Part shown: positions 1 to 42,519 of the stretch, piece by piece
Layout: each line of letters opens with the position of its first letter
Numbering within the stretch: the first letter of the stretch is position 1
Origin: Actinostola sp. cb2023
Lineage: Eukaryota > Cnidaria > Anthozoa > Actiniaria > Actinostolidae
Length of the DNA stretch: 64,000 nucleotides
Direction of reading: 5' to 3'
NCBI GenBank assembly: GCA_033675265.1
Contig: JAUJYZ010000420.1
Location: forward strand, 116,001 to 180,000
Position numbers and translations under genes: made by a program
Notes under the pieces: generated by a model
Databases searched by the model: none
What the model saw: the letters and a program-made list of their open reading frames with translations, nothing else
Told to the model about the DNA's origin: nothing

Positions 1-2282
1 GTCTTCGGGAACGGATCTTCGTAAGCAATTAATTTCGGTCAAGAGAGCGTAAACAACAGATCGAATCAGTCTAGGTATGATGATGCCCGGTTTCGCATGC
101 ATTTGGTGATGTTTGATCTTGTATTTTGGATCGTGTAGAAGGTACCGTACCGTATTGAAAGAGTTTGATTGGATGACAGCACGCATACAAATATATTTTT
201 ATTTATTATAACGATTGTAGTATTGAGAGTATCGAAAATCCCCGACACATTTTGGAGAACAATGTCTAGTGATGGATATTTAGCATTCAGATTCATATTT
301 GACCGCAACTGGAGCGCTGGTAATTCGATTTTATAAAATCCTCTATTTTTCGGAATCGGGCCTTCTTTCTCAATATGGCATTCAAACCTTTACAGATTTT
401 TATCATTTCATGGTTTTCTTCTACATATCTAAAACTAGCTTTACAATGATATATAGTGTTCTGTTGTTTAGCTTTTTGTGTTGCGTACAGAATTTCTGAA
501 GCGCATGACACCCGCGAACGTATATAGCTAATTGCATAATCGTTGTCGGGTCGAAAATCTTGAAAGCTATGACCAAAAGGAATTCTGGGAAATTAAAACT
601 CTCAAATAACACCGCCAAATCATCGACCTTTTCATCCAGACTTGTAGGATCTTAGTTAAATAGCTCATATACCTTCAAAACTACGAGAACATTGAATATA
701 TCTGTATGTAATGTGGCTCATGAACTGATTTCCCATCCATCCTTGCAGTCTCAGCTTCTATGATTTATGATTTTCAACCCGACAACGATTATGCAATTAG
801 CTATATACCATATCCTTAATTTACCGGACATGGAAGGCTTGGATTATAACCATGCAGAATCTCTAGAATGTTATTCTTAGGGTTGTGTTTGATTCCTTTA
901 ATTACTCGGGCCCTTCCGAAGGAAGCCCGAGTTATAAAATGGGCTTTCTTGTTTTTTTAGTTTTGTTTGGTCAAAGAATGAAGAAAGTATGCGACGTATT
1001 TGATCGTATCGAGTTTCAAGATTACTCGGCAGATAAGGGAAAACAAACGACACACAGGACTCAAGTAGATTTGAATCTTAGTTTTGAAAGCAGCTGTAGA
1101 TCTTCAAGCTATTAAAAGGTCAGGATTCTAGTTCATCGTTCAATGACTAGAAGTGGTAGAAGGACTAGAAGCTCGCTTAAAATATATTTAACAAAAACAA
1201 ACGCGAGGGCGTTATCAGAACCATCTGACCTATGCAACCTCAAGACGTATCATGTACGTACTCACCCGACACATAGTCTCCCTCGTCACTCAACTGTCAC
1301 TGATTGTCATGACGTCAGAGAAATGATATTGTATTGAAGAAGCATGATTGACTGAAAATAGTGCAATTGAAGCCTTGCAAACAGTCGAGCCAGTCGAGTT
1401 ATTTTCAATACTCATGATGGATGTTTATTTTATTCCACGTTTGAAAAATTCAGAAGGAAAAGGAATCGTAAAAATCGTACTTCAAAACTACACCAAAGCA
1501 AAGGCGAGCAAGGTCAATGTTCGAAAATCCGTGTTCTTTTCAGTACGATGACAGTTGTATGATCCTTGTGTGAGTCATACATCTATTACGCGACCTAATT
1601 TTAGAACTGCCGCGTAGCGCTATTTAAATTAAAACAGAATTTCCACGCTCAAAACAGGTCAGTGAACGGCAAAAATACAATCGAAATCAAAACGTCCTTA
1701 GATTTTAGGGATCTAGCTATTACAGAAGAAGACGCTCAGTGACGAGGGAGACTATTTGTGTCGGTGAGCATAGATAAAGATCTCCGACTCTTCAAGGTAC
1801 GCTGTACGTGGTACGTCTTTAAACGTATTTGAGGTCACTTGAGGTCACATCTTAAATCTAACAGAAGCAGCTTTTGATTTTTAATCGATAATTCCTTTCT
1901 GATTTCGAGATAAATCGAACAAGATCTTTCAATGTATAGGCAGAGACAGCAGATTGGTCGAGCTTTGTCACATCATACCGTAGTCTGAATCAACTGGATG
2001 TTCAAAAGATACGAAGTTCGACTTTCCTCTGCGATAACGAAGAAACCAAAGACGTTATCAGAACCGTCTGACCATGAATATGAATCTCAACTGGACGTTC
2101 CAAGTACGTGCTACGGAAGTACGATTCGGAGATTTTTATCCATGCTCACCGACACATAGTCTCCCTTGTCACGCAACTGTCAGTCATTGTCAGGTCCCTC
2201 CTCACGCAACTGACATTGTCCTTGTCATAAGCCCGAGTGTACGCTCATTGAGCGTCTTGTTACACTAAGCATAGAGCATATA
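1..2282. other. Left flank: no supported gene, several short repeats
   Basis: No coding region is convincing. An inverted pair is visible at about 520-572 and 757-812 (shared core acccgacaacgattatgc). A dispersed sequence around cgacacatagtctccct occurs in direct orientation at 1208-1315 and 2053-2200, and inverted at about 1735-1815. A short hairpin lies at 900-935 around cttccgaaggaag. A fragment of the cgtattgaaagagtttgatt family (see 13078-13290) is at 152-175. Confidence 0.5.
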
Positions 2283-2974
2283 TCACTTACCTCTTGTTGT
2301 AGGTGGTGTTACTATCTTATTGAGCTTGAAGGTGAAAAACACTGACTTTTTGTAGTCAGGTAAAGTAGGCTTGTGTAGCCTCTTTTTGGTTCTGCTATGG
2401 TGTTGAGGTAGCAGTATAAGACCGATTGGTCGTGGTACTATTGGTCGAAGAGATCTGTCTTCTAAACCTACCAAAAAAATATAAGTTGACTTAAGAAAAG
2501 GTCGGTATTGTTTTTGTTAACATTTGAATATAAAGCTGTCTACATAAAGTAATAACAATTGGGTAATCATTTCCGTGAAGTTAATTGTTATTTACTGAAT
2601 TAATGTATTTAAACTTGCCGCGTCACAGCGGGAAAGCAAACGTAGTGCATTTTTACACAGTGTTAAAGTTTCATTCTACACACTAGTTTGATTGTTATAC
2701 TACAGTTTAACCGCTAGTTGCTATCGACCAATTACAGACAAATGAATCATATAAAGAGCTCATTTAGCGCGCTGCCAGTTAGCTTGCCTGGGTTCTCCAT
2801 CATATTTCTATGCTTACGTACCTTTCCCATAGTACGCGGGTTTATAGTCGATCTTGAATATATCGTACTTTGGGAAGTATAGACCTTCACGATAACGACG
2901 GTCCCGCCACCAATGAACACACCGATAATGGTGTAGATGATTGTTAGTCCTATAGACACTTCAGCAACGGGCAT
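2283..2974 (-). CDS. Small single-pass membrane protein, unrecognised (2 exons, possibly continuing)
   Basis: Exon 1 (2818-2974) starts MPVAEVSIGLTIIYTIIGVF and continues through a Gly-rich hydrophobic stretch to VVIVKV, a good membrane anchor of about 25 residues. A polar, basic segment follows. A donor (C|gtaagc) in phase 1 joins an acceptor at 2467 (ttggtag), continuing LEDRSLRPIVPRPIG and a Lys/Arg-rich tail. The reading frame stops at TGA 2283. A strong donor (AGAG|gtaagt, exon end 2291) just before that stop means the gene may instead splice to an exon outside the window. No family recognised. The upstream 3.0-3.15 kb looks promoter-like. Confidence 0.45.
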
Positions 2975-2994
2975 TTTCTTGTTTTTTTTACTTG

Positions 2995-3150
2995 TAGAGG
3001 GTTTTTAAAAAGACCCACGAAATAAAAGTGTTCATCTTGAACATTACAAGTTGCTAACTGAGTTAATTACGTAATCGTCTTTGTGACGTCATCCACGTAA
3101 CGAGCGTCATTTCAGTTCGCGCGCGCGGACTTCGCTTTCCGAAATTTGAA
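2995..3150 (-). promoter_or_regulatory. Probable promoter of the small membrane-protein gene
   Basis: Lies immediately upstream of the ATG at 2974. It has a perfect palindromic CRE/ATF site (tgacgtca, 3084-3091) and a CpG-rich run (gcgcgcgc, about 3119-3126), unlike the surrounding AT-rich DNA. Role inferred from position and composition only. Confidence 0.35.
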
Positions 3151-3503
3151 CGGAAATTTAATTTTCGTCGTTTTGAGGCGGCATTTGTCTTGTACTTTCG
3201 TACAAATCTAGATATCATGCACAAATAGGAATAAATAAGCGTGTTGTAAATATCTCACATCAAATACATGATGCAAAGGCTTTTTTTAGGTGTTCGAACT
3301 TTGATCGTAAAAACCGACAGAAAACCGAGTATCTATCGTGATATCGACGAGAGCGCGCTTAGGCTTTTTCCGCGCGCGTAGCAGCTAAGTGAGCCCGCGT
3401 GCACTTTTAGAATAACCGCAAAATGGCACAGGAAACCCAATTCTTAAAAAAATCTAAACAGTTTAAAATAAGAAACATCACGTGAACCTATTCCATACTG
3501 AAA

Positions 3504-3660
3504 AGGACGGGGATGATCGTCGTATCTTTCATTAGGGGTGTCAGAAATGATACCTTGATGACTAAAAATATTGGCGTTCTGTCATGAACACCCTAAAGTG
3601 ATACCAAAAACCTTAATTTACACCCGTAAAAGGTACGACAATCATCCCCGCCCATTTTAG
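3504..3660. repeat. MITE-like inverted repeat
   Basis: The ends are complementary: ggacggggatgatcgtcg near 3507 and the inverted form tacgacaatcatccccgcc near 3636-3655. A further related end (cgacgatcatccctgc) occurs at about 3832-3847. The interior has no coding potential. It looks like a non-autonomous DNA transposon or foldback. Confidence 0.55.
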
Positions 3661-4011
3661 GGTTGTTCGCGAAAAAATAAAATCGACCTCATATATATTG
3701 TGTTGGTGGTCTAGACTGGTCAGGCAGGAAATCTGTAATATTTCTGGTGTAGAATGGTATCTTTTAGGGGTCAAATAAAGCAAAACCCACGCCCATATTG
3801 GTCTATGTAGGGGTTTAATTCAATTTTTCCGACGATCATCCCTGCATCCGGGCTTTTCACATTCCCTGCGAGTAGTTCGGAAGCGACTGCTCTTTACAGT
3901 ATTCTCATTTCATGTGCAAAATCGAGGACTCTCCCATATTTGGGCACAGGAAAAAATCATTCCTCCCCTCCCCTCACGAAAAGCAAATAACTTCCAAAGT
4001 ATCAACATGCC

Positions 4012-4087
4012 CGAGGATCCAGCGGTTTTTGCCCGGCGCTCCGAAGTCACCCGACCGGCGCTCCGGGCAAAAACCGCTGGATCCTCG
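4012..4087. repeat. Perfect GC-rich hairpin
   Basis: Two arms of about 24 bp (core gatccagcggtttttgcccg, 4016-4035, against its exact inverse at 4063-4087) flank a GC-rich loop that contains smaller repeats of ggcgctcc. It sits in otherwise AT-rich DNA. No gene is seen in 3660-5450 apart from this and the MITE at 4515. Confidence 0.7.
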
Positions 4088-4514
4088 AGCATGAAGTATC
4101 AATTGAATTGGTGTCTTTTTCACGATGAAATAAAATCACAAATATGCAACACAATTTCTTTAAAAAAGTATTTTATTACTGCAATTAATTATTACCCAAT
4201 AATCATATCAAAATATCAAAAATACTAAATGCTTCTGACTTCTGATAATAACACAAGTCACCTATATTTACCCTTTTAGAACTTTTCTGTTTTTTTTTTC
4301 TCATTTTTTTTTCCTGTTATATAAAATAAATTTTAAATGAAGTAAAATGCATTATCCTTGAACAGTTTATATATCTTATATAAAGTATTTGAATATAAAA
4401 AATAATTTGTTATGCTGCTGATAATATTAATACCCATGATAATAAAGATGACTCACACAGTACTGCGTGTTTGAACACTTTGTCAAAGGAAATTGCCTTC
4501 AAAGCATTTGAAGT

Positions 4515-4615
4515 TGCCGTGCAAGTACTCTGATCAAAATATAAATTCTCCTGGAATATCTTGAAAATTTAAAGGAGAATTTGGATTTGGATTCTTGCAC
4601 GGACCCTTCAATATT
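4515..4615. repeat. MITE family A, copy 1
   Basis: A palindromic element with inner arms of the type gatcaaaatctaaattctcc, inverted across a short AT-rich centre. Other copies are at 26425-26590, 50680-50795 and 55075-55190. Each is bounded by words like cttgca/tgcaag and by aagtgatct near the ends. Confidence 0.65.
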
Positions 4616-4619
4616 GATC

Positions 4620-5454
4620 TACCTACCTAATAACTAAACGTATTTCTGAATCTTATTGCTACAAAAATATTGACATAAATTGAACCTTGATATTGGTCTA
4701 CACGAAACAGCTCATTTTACTATCTAACAGCGATGTATTGGGGCTAGTATCTGACAAATAGCCGGCTTACACCAATGTACATCGCTTGTGCCCTAATGAA
4801 TTCGCTTCCAATTTCACGAGTGATGTGGGGAAAAAAAAACTAAAATGGAGATAATTGTGCACAGAAAGTAGAAAATGGCACACATAAATGAAACTTTAAA
4901 TGGCTCTGGTACTGAATGTGGAGTGAGTATTTCACTCTTAAATTGGAGCTGTTTTCTTGTGAAATCGTGTTTAATACGAGCCAGGAAAACCTACACTACC
5001 CCCCACAAATTCATTGTATGATAGACTAGCGCGGTACGCTTGCAATGGTAGTCGAGCTCGACAATTAGATATGAATTATGGACTTGTGTCTTATCTAAGA
5101 GTCATGTATAGGGGAGTTGCTGCTGCTGCTGCTGTTGTTGTTACCGGTAGCTATGATGACAAGCTGTTGGACCAAAAGATTTCCAGGGCGATGGAAAATC
5201 ACATTTCAAATAATTACGAAAAGAGAATCTCAAAACCAATATATACTAAACTCTGGACTTGTACCCTATACACGACTCTTAGAATGCATTTACCAGACTA
5301 TTATTGGCAAGTAAAAACACTCTAATTTCTTAACTAAACTGGCGCGAAAAAAACGGGTGAAACTTTTGGTCTTGTTGTTTGTATATGCAGCGTCGTTCAT
5401 GTCCTACTTCCGGTTTGTGTAATTCTGTTTATCTTGTATTTCCGGTTCCGGTCC
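4620..5454. other. 3' flank of the collagen IV gene
   Basis: Downstream of the stop codon on the minus strand. No AATAAA was found close to the stop. An ATTAAA lies on the minus strand near 4970, about 480 bp downstream, and is a possible poly(A) signal. A short (GCT)n run occurs at about 5117-5140. No gene is supported. Confidence 0.4.
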
Positions 5455-35062
<29,608 letters not shown>

Positions 35063-35300
35063 TGGTCTCTTGAAATAAGAACTCTCCACAGTTAAAGAAA
35101 CCGTCCCAATGCCTTCAAACTGCCCAGTACTGACTTACCACATGATAAATATTCGCTATCTGTATGTTCGGCTGGTGTACAATCGTCTATCTTTGCATAA
35201 TTAATATATAGAAGAGAATTGACGGACGCCTGGCTAACGCAGAGGTCTAGCAGCAGAATATGTGCAGATTGAGAGAGTGTGGGTTCAGTGAGTGTGGAGG
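35063..35300. promoter_or_regulatory. Probable (bidirectional) promoter of the collagen IV pair
   Basis: This is the DNA directly upstream of the signal-peptide ATG at 35062. It contains a CCAAT on the plus strand (about 35105) and an AT-rich TATA-like stretch (taattaatatata, about 35199-35212) at a suitable distance for a minus-strand start. Collagen IV pairs in other animals share a short promoter. Whether the plus-strand gene also starts here is inference, because its first exon was not found. Confidence 0.4.
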
Positions 35301-35504
35301 ATAGTGTTACCCGTGAGGTTTGACAGGGTCATCTATATGGGTGTCAAGGCAGACCTGAGGTGTTGCAGGAATGCTGAATCCCAACACCGGATGTATCACA
35401 ATCCGAATGCCACATTTTCTAATTATTCCAGAAGGCCTTGGCCGTATCGAGGTAAACCGCACTCGATTCTGCAGGGAAATCTCCATTCTATTTTTTTGCT
35501 TCAA

Positions 35505-35715
35505 GAAGCCATTGTAGCGCACATTGCTGTGATAAGCCATTGTAGTGTCAAGGAAACCATTGTAGTGTCAAGGAAAGCCATTGTAGTGCAAGGAACATTG
35601 TAGTGTCAAGGAAACCATTGTAGTGCAAGGAACATTGTAGTGTCAAGGAAACCATTTTAGTGTCAAGGAAACCATTGTAGTGTCAAGGAAAGCCATTGTA
35701 GTGCAAGGAAACCAT
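35505..35715. repeat. Short tandem repeat, about 10 copies
   Basis: Units of 17-22 bp of the form gtgtcaaggaaaccattgta, near the start of the divergent intergenic region. Confidence 0.8.
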
Positions 35716-35719
35716 TGAA

Positions 35720-38206
35720 AGGCATCGGGGAAATTAATTGAGTTGCAATCGATAAATGGATTTCCCATCAAGGAAATTTCACAGGATACCCACTGGAGCT
35801 ATTAGAGACGTCGATAAAAATGCACGCTTTTGCTGTTTTATTCAAGAGTAAAATCAAACGAAAGCAAATTTCATAAAACCTTTCCCCCACTTTTTCGCCT
35901 TTAAATTGATTCCCACGTGTTTTTGTGCTTGATGCATACTGTCAGCACGAGTCTAATGCTTGCGTATTGTCAATCTTTCCTCATTGCCCGACAAATTGAT
36001 CCACATTTTGGTTCACTCGGCCGTGACCCCAAAGGTTTTCCCTGACGAAGATAGCGCTAGAGATCTGACGAACGTCGGGAATGCCACGAAAAAGGCATGG
36101 CCAGGATAGGGTCCGATATCTCGCTGCCAAGATCTAAAGAACGCAATGACGTTTATTGACCTTTTTCACCAGACTTTTCTTCTGCGGTGGCGAGTTGTTG
36201 AACGAAAACCAAAATACCAATCTATCGTGATTGACTGGAATTCTCTCTGTTTCAGGCTTCTCCTTTCGTGAAAACTGCATGCCTTCGTGTTGCCACGGAC
36301 GTCACACGGGTAACGGATATTGATGACATTTTTTGTTGCCAGTTCCACATGGATTTTCGAACATCACGAATATAGTCACATTAGGGGGGTGTTCGAAATA
36401 GTGTAATAAAAATACGACTTTGATACATGTTACAGTTTGTTTTTAGAGTCAATAATGATAACAGACTGCAGAGGTGGGGCTGGCGTGTGGTCCCGGCTTA
36501 GGCGTGGGCTGTGTGTTTGTTTATGGCCAGTATGGGAAACTTGTCTGGTTCCCGCCAGAAGTGACGGTCTTTCCCGCCAACAGGACCCTCTCGTTGGTTG
36601 CCATTTTTAGCGCGTCCTCAAGTCACTAAAAATTACGGCCACAAGGAAGAAATACCAGTCGGCTTTTAGCTTTAGGTTTCCAGCTAGCACTCGGCTTCCA
36701 GTTACATTTCGATGAAAACAAATTTTAATTATGAAAATTAACTCAACTAGTTCGACTCAATCGACAAACTGCACACAGAACTCGGAAATGATTATCAATG
36801 ACAGCTCGAACCATATTTGAACTAAACGGAAAAATTAAAGCGTGCGGCAAGGTCCTAGCACAGTTCAGGCCCATTCACCAAAGAACGTCAACTATACTGT
36901 GTCTCCTAATCTGAGCAGAATCTGAGAGTACATGACAATGTGCCGCGCGGCAACCAGCCGTTCAATTGATAATTTACGCAAGTAAAGGCCCGGTCCCTCC
37001 TACCAACTCGCCCTAGATTCAGACTCCCCACAAAAACCCAAAAGCTATAACAAATGTCTAGTCCCTAAAACACCGGAAGTTACTTGTTGATGCGCCCGTG
37101 ATGGGGTTAACCAGAATTTGTATCTCGTTTTCCCGCGAAAATATTTGAGGTAGCCATGCCCCGAATAGGTTCAAGGGAGTTAAGGGATGGATGCTTTTCA
37201 GTACATCCGCCTCGGTCGGAAAAATTCCTCTGGTATTTAAAAATATATATACAGGAGTTGAAGGTAATTTGAGCTGGCGAATTCTATGATTTCCTCTGCA
37301 AATCCCACCCCTGTTCAATATGTGAGATATGATACCCGCCGTGTCGCCGTGTCAAGCCGCAAAATTTCTGATATTTGAAGCCAGTGAACTCTAGTGTCGA
37401 GTTGCATGACAGGCGAGTGCTACACCACATTGACGTTTTACTGGCCCTGATTGAATTCGTCTTGCACTCCTAAATCACTGACTTTGACGCTTAACGTATC
37501 TCGTTGGTTCTGAATGCATGGTTTAAGCTGAAGGATTCATTTAGGGGAAGTATTTATTGTACAATGAAGCCGAGGTAAGTTCGCTTGGTCTGCTGGTTGA
37601 AAGAACACTGGTCGCCGCTTTGAAACAGCTCTCACCGCGAACTCCTCGTCCCTCACTTTGAACTATGTTTTTTTCGCAGAACGGTGAACCACTGTGTACT
37701 TGCGCTTCTACTAGTTTGTCTTTATTCAATACAGGTAAATAGTTTTGTTGTATTTTCTTCGCGTTGTTTTTGTTCTCGTTTATAAAAGTCGCATCGAAAA
37801 GTTTGCTCGATAAAGTTTGGGGTTTTGAGTGTTGTTCGCGTGTTTTCGCGCGCGAGGGGCTTCGCGTCGTCGATACACAAGACATGGTTATTTCGAGGGA
37901 CAATTCGTGACTTGAAACTAACGGAACTTAAAAGGACCATTATATATCCCTTCCATTTTAAACGCTTTAAATAACGACTATTCTTTAACAGCAAATCTAT
38001 CCTCCAAATTACAACAGTTTGAATAATATCCTGAATTCATTGCTTTCTTGTCAGAATCAAAATCCCAGCTTCATTCCTTCAGAATTCACTTCATAACATT
38101 ACAAACTAATATTCTATACGACATGACTTAATTCTTTTTTTCGAAACATGTAATAGTGTATATTTATAATTAATGGTTCAATATGATAATTATGCATAAT
38201 GTACTT
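35720..38206. other. Unique sequence between the collagen genes, no supported exon
   Basis: This stretch should hold or precede the first exon of the plus-strand collagen gene, but I found no ATG followed by a signal peptide and a phase-0 donor. A CpG-richer part with CCAAT-like words lies at about 36560-36620. Nothing else stands out. Confidence 0.4.
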
Positions 38207-38406
38207 CAATAGACCTCTTTAGCTTCGTATGTAAATTGCCCATTTCAAACTATGTGATGTTAACATGGTGTTCTCTGGAGAATTAGTCCTTTCAATATGA
38301 ACGAATAAATTTCAGAAATATAAAGGAACAATTCTCCAGAGAATATCATGTTTACATCACATGGATTGAAATGGACAATTTGCATACAAGCTAAAGAGGT
38401 CTATTG
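38207..38406. mobile_element. 200-bp MITE with 78-bp arms
   Basis: Starts caatagacctctttagctt and ends with its inverse (aagctaaagaggtctattg with one change). The arms pair over about 78 bp around a 43-bp AT-rich centre. Confidence 0.8.
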
Positions 38407-38689
38407 GTAGAGTTTCTATTAATTCTGTAATAATGTTTTATCATAATAGGGCTCTGAAGGCCAGCGAGGAGTTGTAGTGGTGAGTTGTGTATTTAAAACC
38501 TTCAGGAATAATAATTAACTGTACCACACCTCTCATATTGCATACTTGGAATGCATTAAATATCCATCTATAATTATTGTGTATAATATACCCAAATATG
38601 CAAGCTACATAGCTGTGCATTATAGAGAGGATTAGGAGGGAGGTGAGTGGTAGATTATCTGTATCTTAATTCTAGAGGTAAATCTGTGG

Positions 38690-39125
38690 ATTTCTTTGTA
38701 GGGGGCGGGGGTAGGGGATAGCACTTCTTTGTATGGGGGGAGGGGGCAAAATAGCACTTGGGGGGAGGGGGCAAAATAGCACTTGGTGGGAGGGGGCAAA
38801 ATAACACTTTGTGTGGGAGGAGGGGGCAAAATAGCACTTCTTTGTTGTGGGGGGAGGGGACAAAATAGCACTTTGTGTGGGGGGAGGGGACAAAATAGCA
38901 CTTCTTTGTGTGGGGGAGGGGACAAAATAGCACTTCTTTGTGTGGGGGAGGGGACAAAATAGCACTTCTTTGTGTGGGGGAGGGGACAAAATAGCACTTT
39001 GGTGGGGGAAGGGGACAAAATAGCACTTCTTTGTGTGGGGGGAGGGGACAAAATAGCACTTCTTTGTGTGGGGGGAGGGGACAAAATAGCACTTTGGTGG
39101 GGGGAGGGGACAAAATAGCACTATT
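38690..39125. repeat. Minisatellite, 23-35 bp G-rich unit
   Basis: About 14 copies of ggggacaaaatagcactt(ctttgtgtggggga). Copies vary by presence or absence of the ctttgtgtg part. The minus strand reads open in several frames, an artefact of the repeat. Confidence 0.9.
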
Positions 39126-39429
39126 AATAAACTAATTTGTTTAATCTTTAATCGAATACTCTTCTCTCCATTTTCTTTCTCTCCGACCACTTCTACATGT
39201 ATGCCAGACCAGTATCACCCCAATGCACCATAATAATCCATGTTGTGGGTGTCCCAATGTACCCATACTAACCACCCATGCCATATAGGGCAGCACCAGT
39301 CTCACTGTACTCATACATGTACTAGTTCCATGACCACTACCACTACCAGTGCTAATGATATATGTCATGGTCCCAGTGCCCCACCACTACCAGTATTAAC
39401 CACCCATGCCATATAGGGCAGCACCAGTG

Positions 39430-41305
39430 CCAACAATTCAAGTCAGTTGTCAGTCTCCCTCCACCCATAGGGTACTCCCCTACATAAGCTATATACTATG
39501 TGTTGCATATGTGTTGCATAGTGTAGAGTTGTCAGTCTCTCTCCACCCATAGGGTACTCCCCTACATAAGCTATACTAGTATGTGTTGCATAGAGTAGAG
39601 TTGTCAGTCTCCCTCCACCCATAGGATACTCCCCTACATAAGCTATACTAGTATGTGTTGCATAGGGTAGAGTTGTCAGTCTCCCTCCACCCATAGGGTA
39701 CTCCCCTACATAAGCTATACTAGTATGTGTTGCTTAGGGTAGAGTTGTCAGTCACCCTACCCCCTACCACCCATAGGGTACTCCCCTACATCAGTCTCCT
39801 ATACTAGTATGTGTTGCATAGGGTAGAGTTTGTCAGTCTCCACCCATAGGGTACTCCCCTACATAAGCTATACTAGTATGTGTTGCATAGAGTAGAGTTG
39901 TCAGTCTCCCTCCTCCCCCATAGGATACTCCCCTACATAAGCTATACTACTAGTATGTGTTGCATAGGGTAGAGTTGTCAGTCTCCCTCCACCCATAGGG
40001 TACTCCCCTACATAAGCTATACTAGTATGTGTTGCATAGGGTAGAGTTGTCAGTCTCCCTCCACCCATAGGGTACTCCCCTACATAAGCTATACTAGTAT
40101 GTGTTGCATAGGGTAGAGTTGTCAGTCTCCCTCCACCCATAGGGTACTCCCCTACATAAGCTATACTAGTATGTGTTGCATAGGGTAGAGTTGTCAGTCC
40201 ACCCATAGGGTCCACCCATAGGGTACTCCCCTACATAAGCTATACTAGGGTAGTATGTGTTGCATAGGGTAGAGTTGTCAGTCTCCCTCCACCCATAGGG
40301 TACTCCCCTACATAAGCTATACTAGTATGTGTTGCATAGGGTAGAGTTGTCAGTCTCCCTCCACCCATAGGGTACTCCCCTACATAAGCTATACTAGTAT
40401 GTGTTGCATAGGGTAGAGTTGTCAGTCTCCCTCCACCCATAGGGTACTCCCCTACATCAGCTATACTAGTATGTGTTGCATAGGGTAGAGTTGTCAGTCT
40501 CCCTCCACCCATAGGGTACTCCCCTACATCAGCTATACTAGTATGTTGTTGAATAGGGTAGAGTTGTCAGTCTCCCTCCACCCATAGGGTACTCCCCTAC
40601 ATAAGCTATACTAGTATGTGTTGCATAGGGTAGAGTTGTCAGTCTCCCTCCACCCATAGGGTACTCCCCTACATAAGCTATACTAGTATGTGTTGCATAG
40701 GGTAGAGTTGTCAGTCTCCCTCCACCCATAGGGTATCTCCCCTACATAAGCTACATACTAGTACTAGTATGTGTTGCATAGGGTAGAGTTGTCAGTCTCC
40801 CTCCACCCATAGGGTACTCCCCTACATAAAGTTGTCAGTCTCCCTCCACCCATACTAGTATAGTATGTGTTGCATAGGGTAGAGTTGTCAGTCTCCCTCC
40901 ACCCATAGGGTACTCCCCTACATAAGCTATACTAGTATGTGTTGCATAGGGTAGAGTTGTCAGTCTCCCTCCACCCATAGGGTACTCCCCTACATAAGCT
41001 ATACTAGTATGTGTTGCATAGGGTAGAGTTGTCAGTCTCCCTCCACCCATAGGATACTCCCCTACATCAGCTATACTAGTATGTGTTGAATAGGGTAGAG
41101 TTGTCAGTCTCCCTCCACCCATAGGGTACTCCCCTAAATAAGCTATACTAGGGTAGTTGTCAGTCTCCCTCCGCCCATAGGGTACTCCCCTACATAAGCT
41201 ATACTAGTATGTGTTGCATAGGGTAGAGTTGTCAGTCTCCCTCCACCCATAGGGTACTCCCCTACATAAGCTATACTAGTATGTGTTGCATAGGGTAGAT
41301 ATTGT
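39430..41305. repeat. Minisatellite, 72-bp unit, about 25 copies
   Basis: Unit gtcagtctccctccacccat ... tagtatgtgttgcataggg, highly homogeneous with scattered truncations. 72 is a multiple of three, so long meaningless minus-strand frames appear. 41310-42480 holds no supported gene; a 25-bp hairpin-like pair (aactaccggaatgct and its inverse) is at about 41497 and 41610. Confidence 0.92.
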
Positions 41306-42519
41306 CAGGTTTAGGTCTGGAATAGGATATGGTGAGTGTACTAGAACCCACCACTGCCAATACTAATGAGCTAGATGTTGTGGATTGGTCCCACTCTACC
41401 TAGATATTAAAGTACTGGATACTTGACCCCCTGCCACTACTAGTACTGATGATTCAATCACTCTTCATACCCGTATAAATCAGCCATATACTACAACTAC
41501 CGGAATGCTTTGCCCATCTTCTGTTCAATAATTAGTGACAATAACTATCGTCTTCTTATTCTCTCGATGGCATAAAAATCTGAATAAGAAAGAAAGTTCC
41601 TAAAGCATTCTGGTAGTTGTAACTTACAATGACGTCATCATGCAAATGACATATTCAAGTCAATAGTCAATTTACACCTGGAGTACTTCTAATTTTATCT
41701 GTGACATGTGACATGATTTCGATATAATCTTTTTTGCATATTTTCCTAAATACTTGGTGGTTTAGTTTTTTTAAATAACTGGCTGCCTTAATTAATTGCA
41801 TGTGGATATCCTTGAGGATGAAATTGTAATTGTGTTAACCTCTTCACCGCAATTCAACAGATAATTTGTTTCCATAAATGTGCACGACCCCAGTTTAAAG
41901 CTTTTTAAATGACGTCTTTGTCATCGTGCACACCCATGTCTGAAACACCTTTATCTGTTCCAATCTGCTTGTAGATGTTTGCCAGACTTTGTCAACCAAA
42001 GTAACAAATTCATTACTTCAGAGATGTACAGGCTTTATATCAAACACTACAATCTTTATGACTACAGTCTCAACCGTCTTCACAATTAATTATCAAGAAG
42101 AATCAGCCAAGAAAATGAATGGTTGATATTGAAAACAGACATTCAAACTCTGACCTTTCCTCAGTTTGTCGGGAAAAGCGGTAGCTTCCTTTACCTTTGA
42201 CTTAGTACTGTGTGTGTATTAGATTTAAAACTTTCCTGAATTAGCCACACTGAAGCCCGTCTAGACAGGAGTAAAAATGCATCATATTTGGAGTTGTGAA
42301 TCAATAATGCAACACCCAGGAATGTAATTTCCTTTAATATTAGTTCATTAGTAGTAGTATTAGATTAACCAGTTTCCTCACTCATTGAAACCCTGTCTAG
42401 ACAGGAGTGTTTCTCCAATACAATGAATCTTTTATCATGGTATTTTAAACCATGTTTGAACTAGTTATAAATAATGATAAATTTGTTAACTTTATGTGAT
42501 ATTCTATGTTTGTACTCAC

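Noticed and set aside
5014..5325. 103-codon plus-strand frame with an Ala/Val run
   Set aside because: The run comes from a (GCT)n microsatellite; position is the collagen 3' flank.
35371..35451. Candidate first coding exon of the plus collagen gene
   Set aside because: Phase and donor fit, but the 27 residues lack a hydrophobic signal core; kept only as a remark.
38632..41122. Minus-strand open frames rich in Pro (CPLPP) or in THTSIAYVGEYPMGGGRL
   Set aside because: Minisatellites with multiple-of-three or mixed units; no splice or start context.
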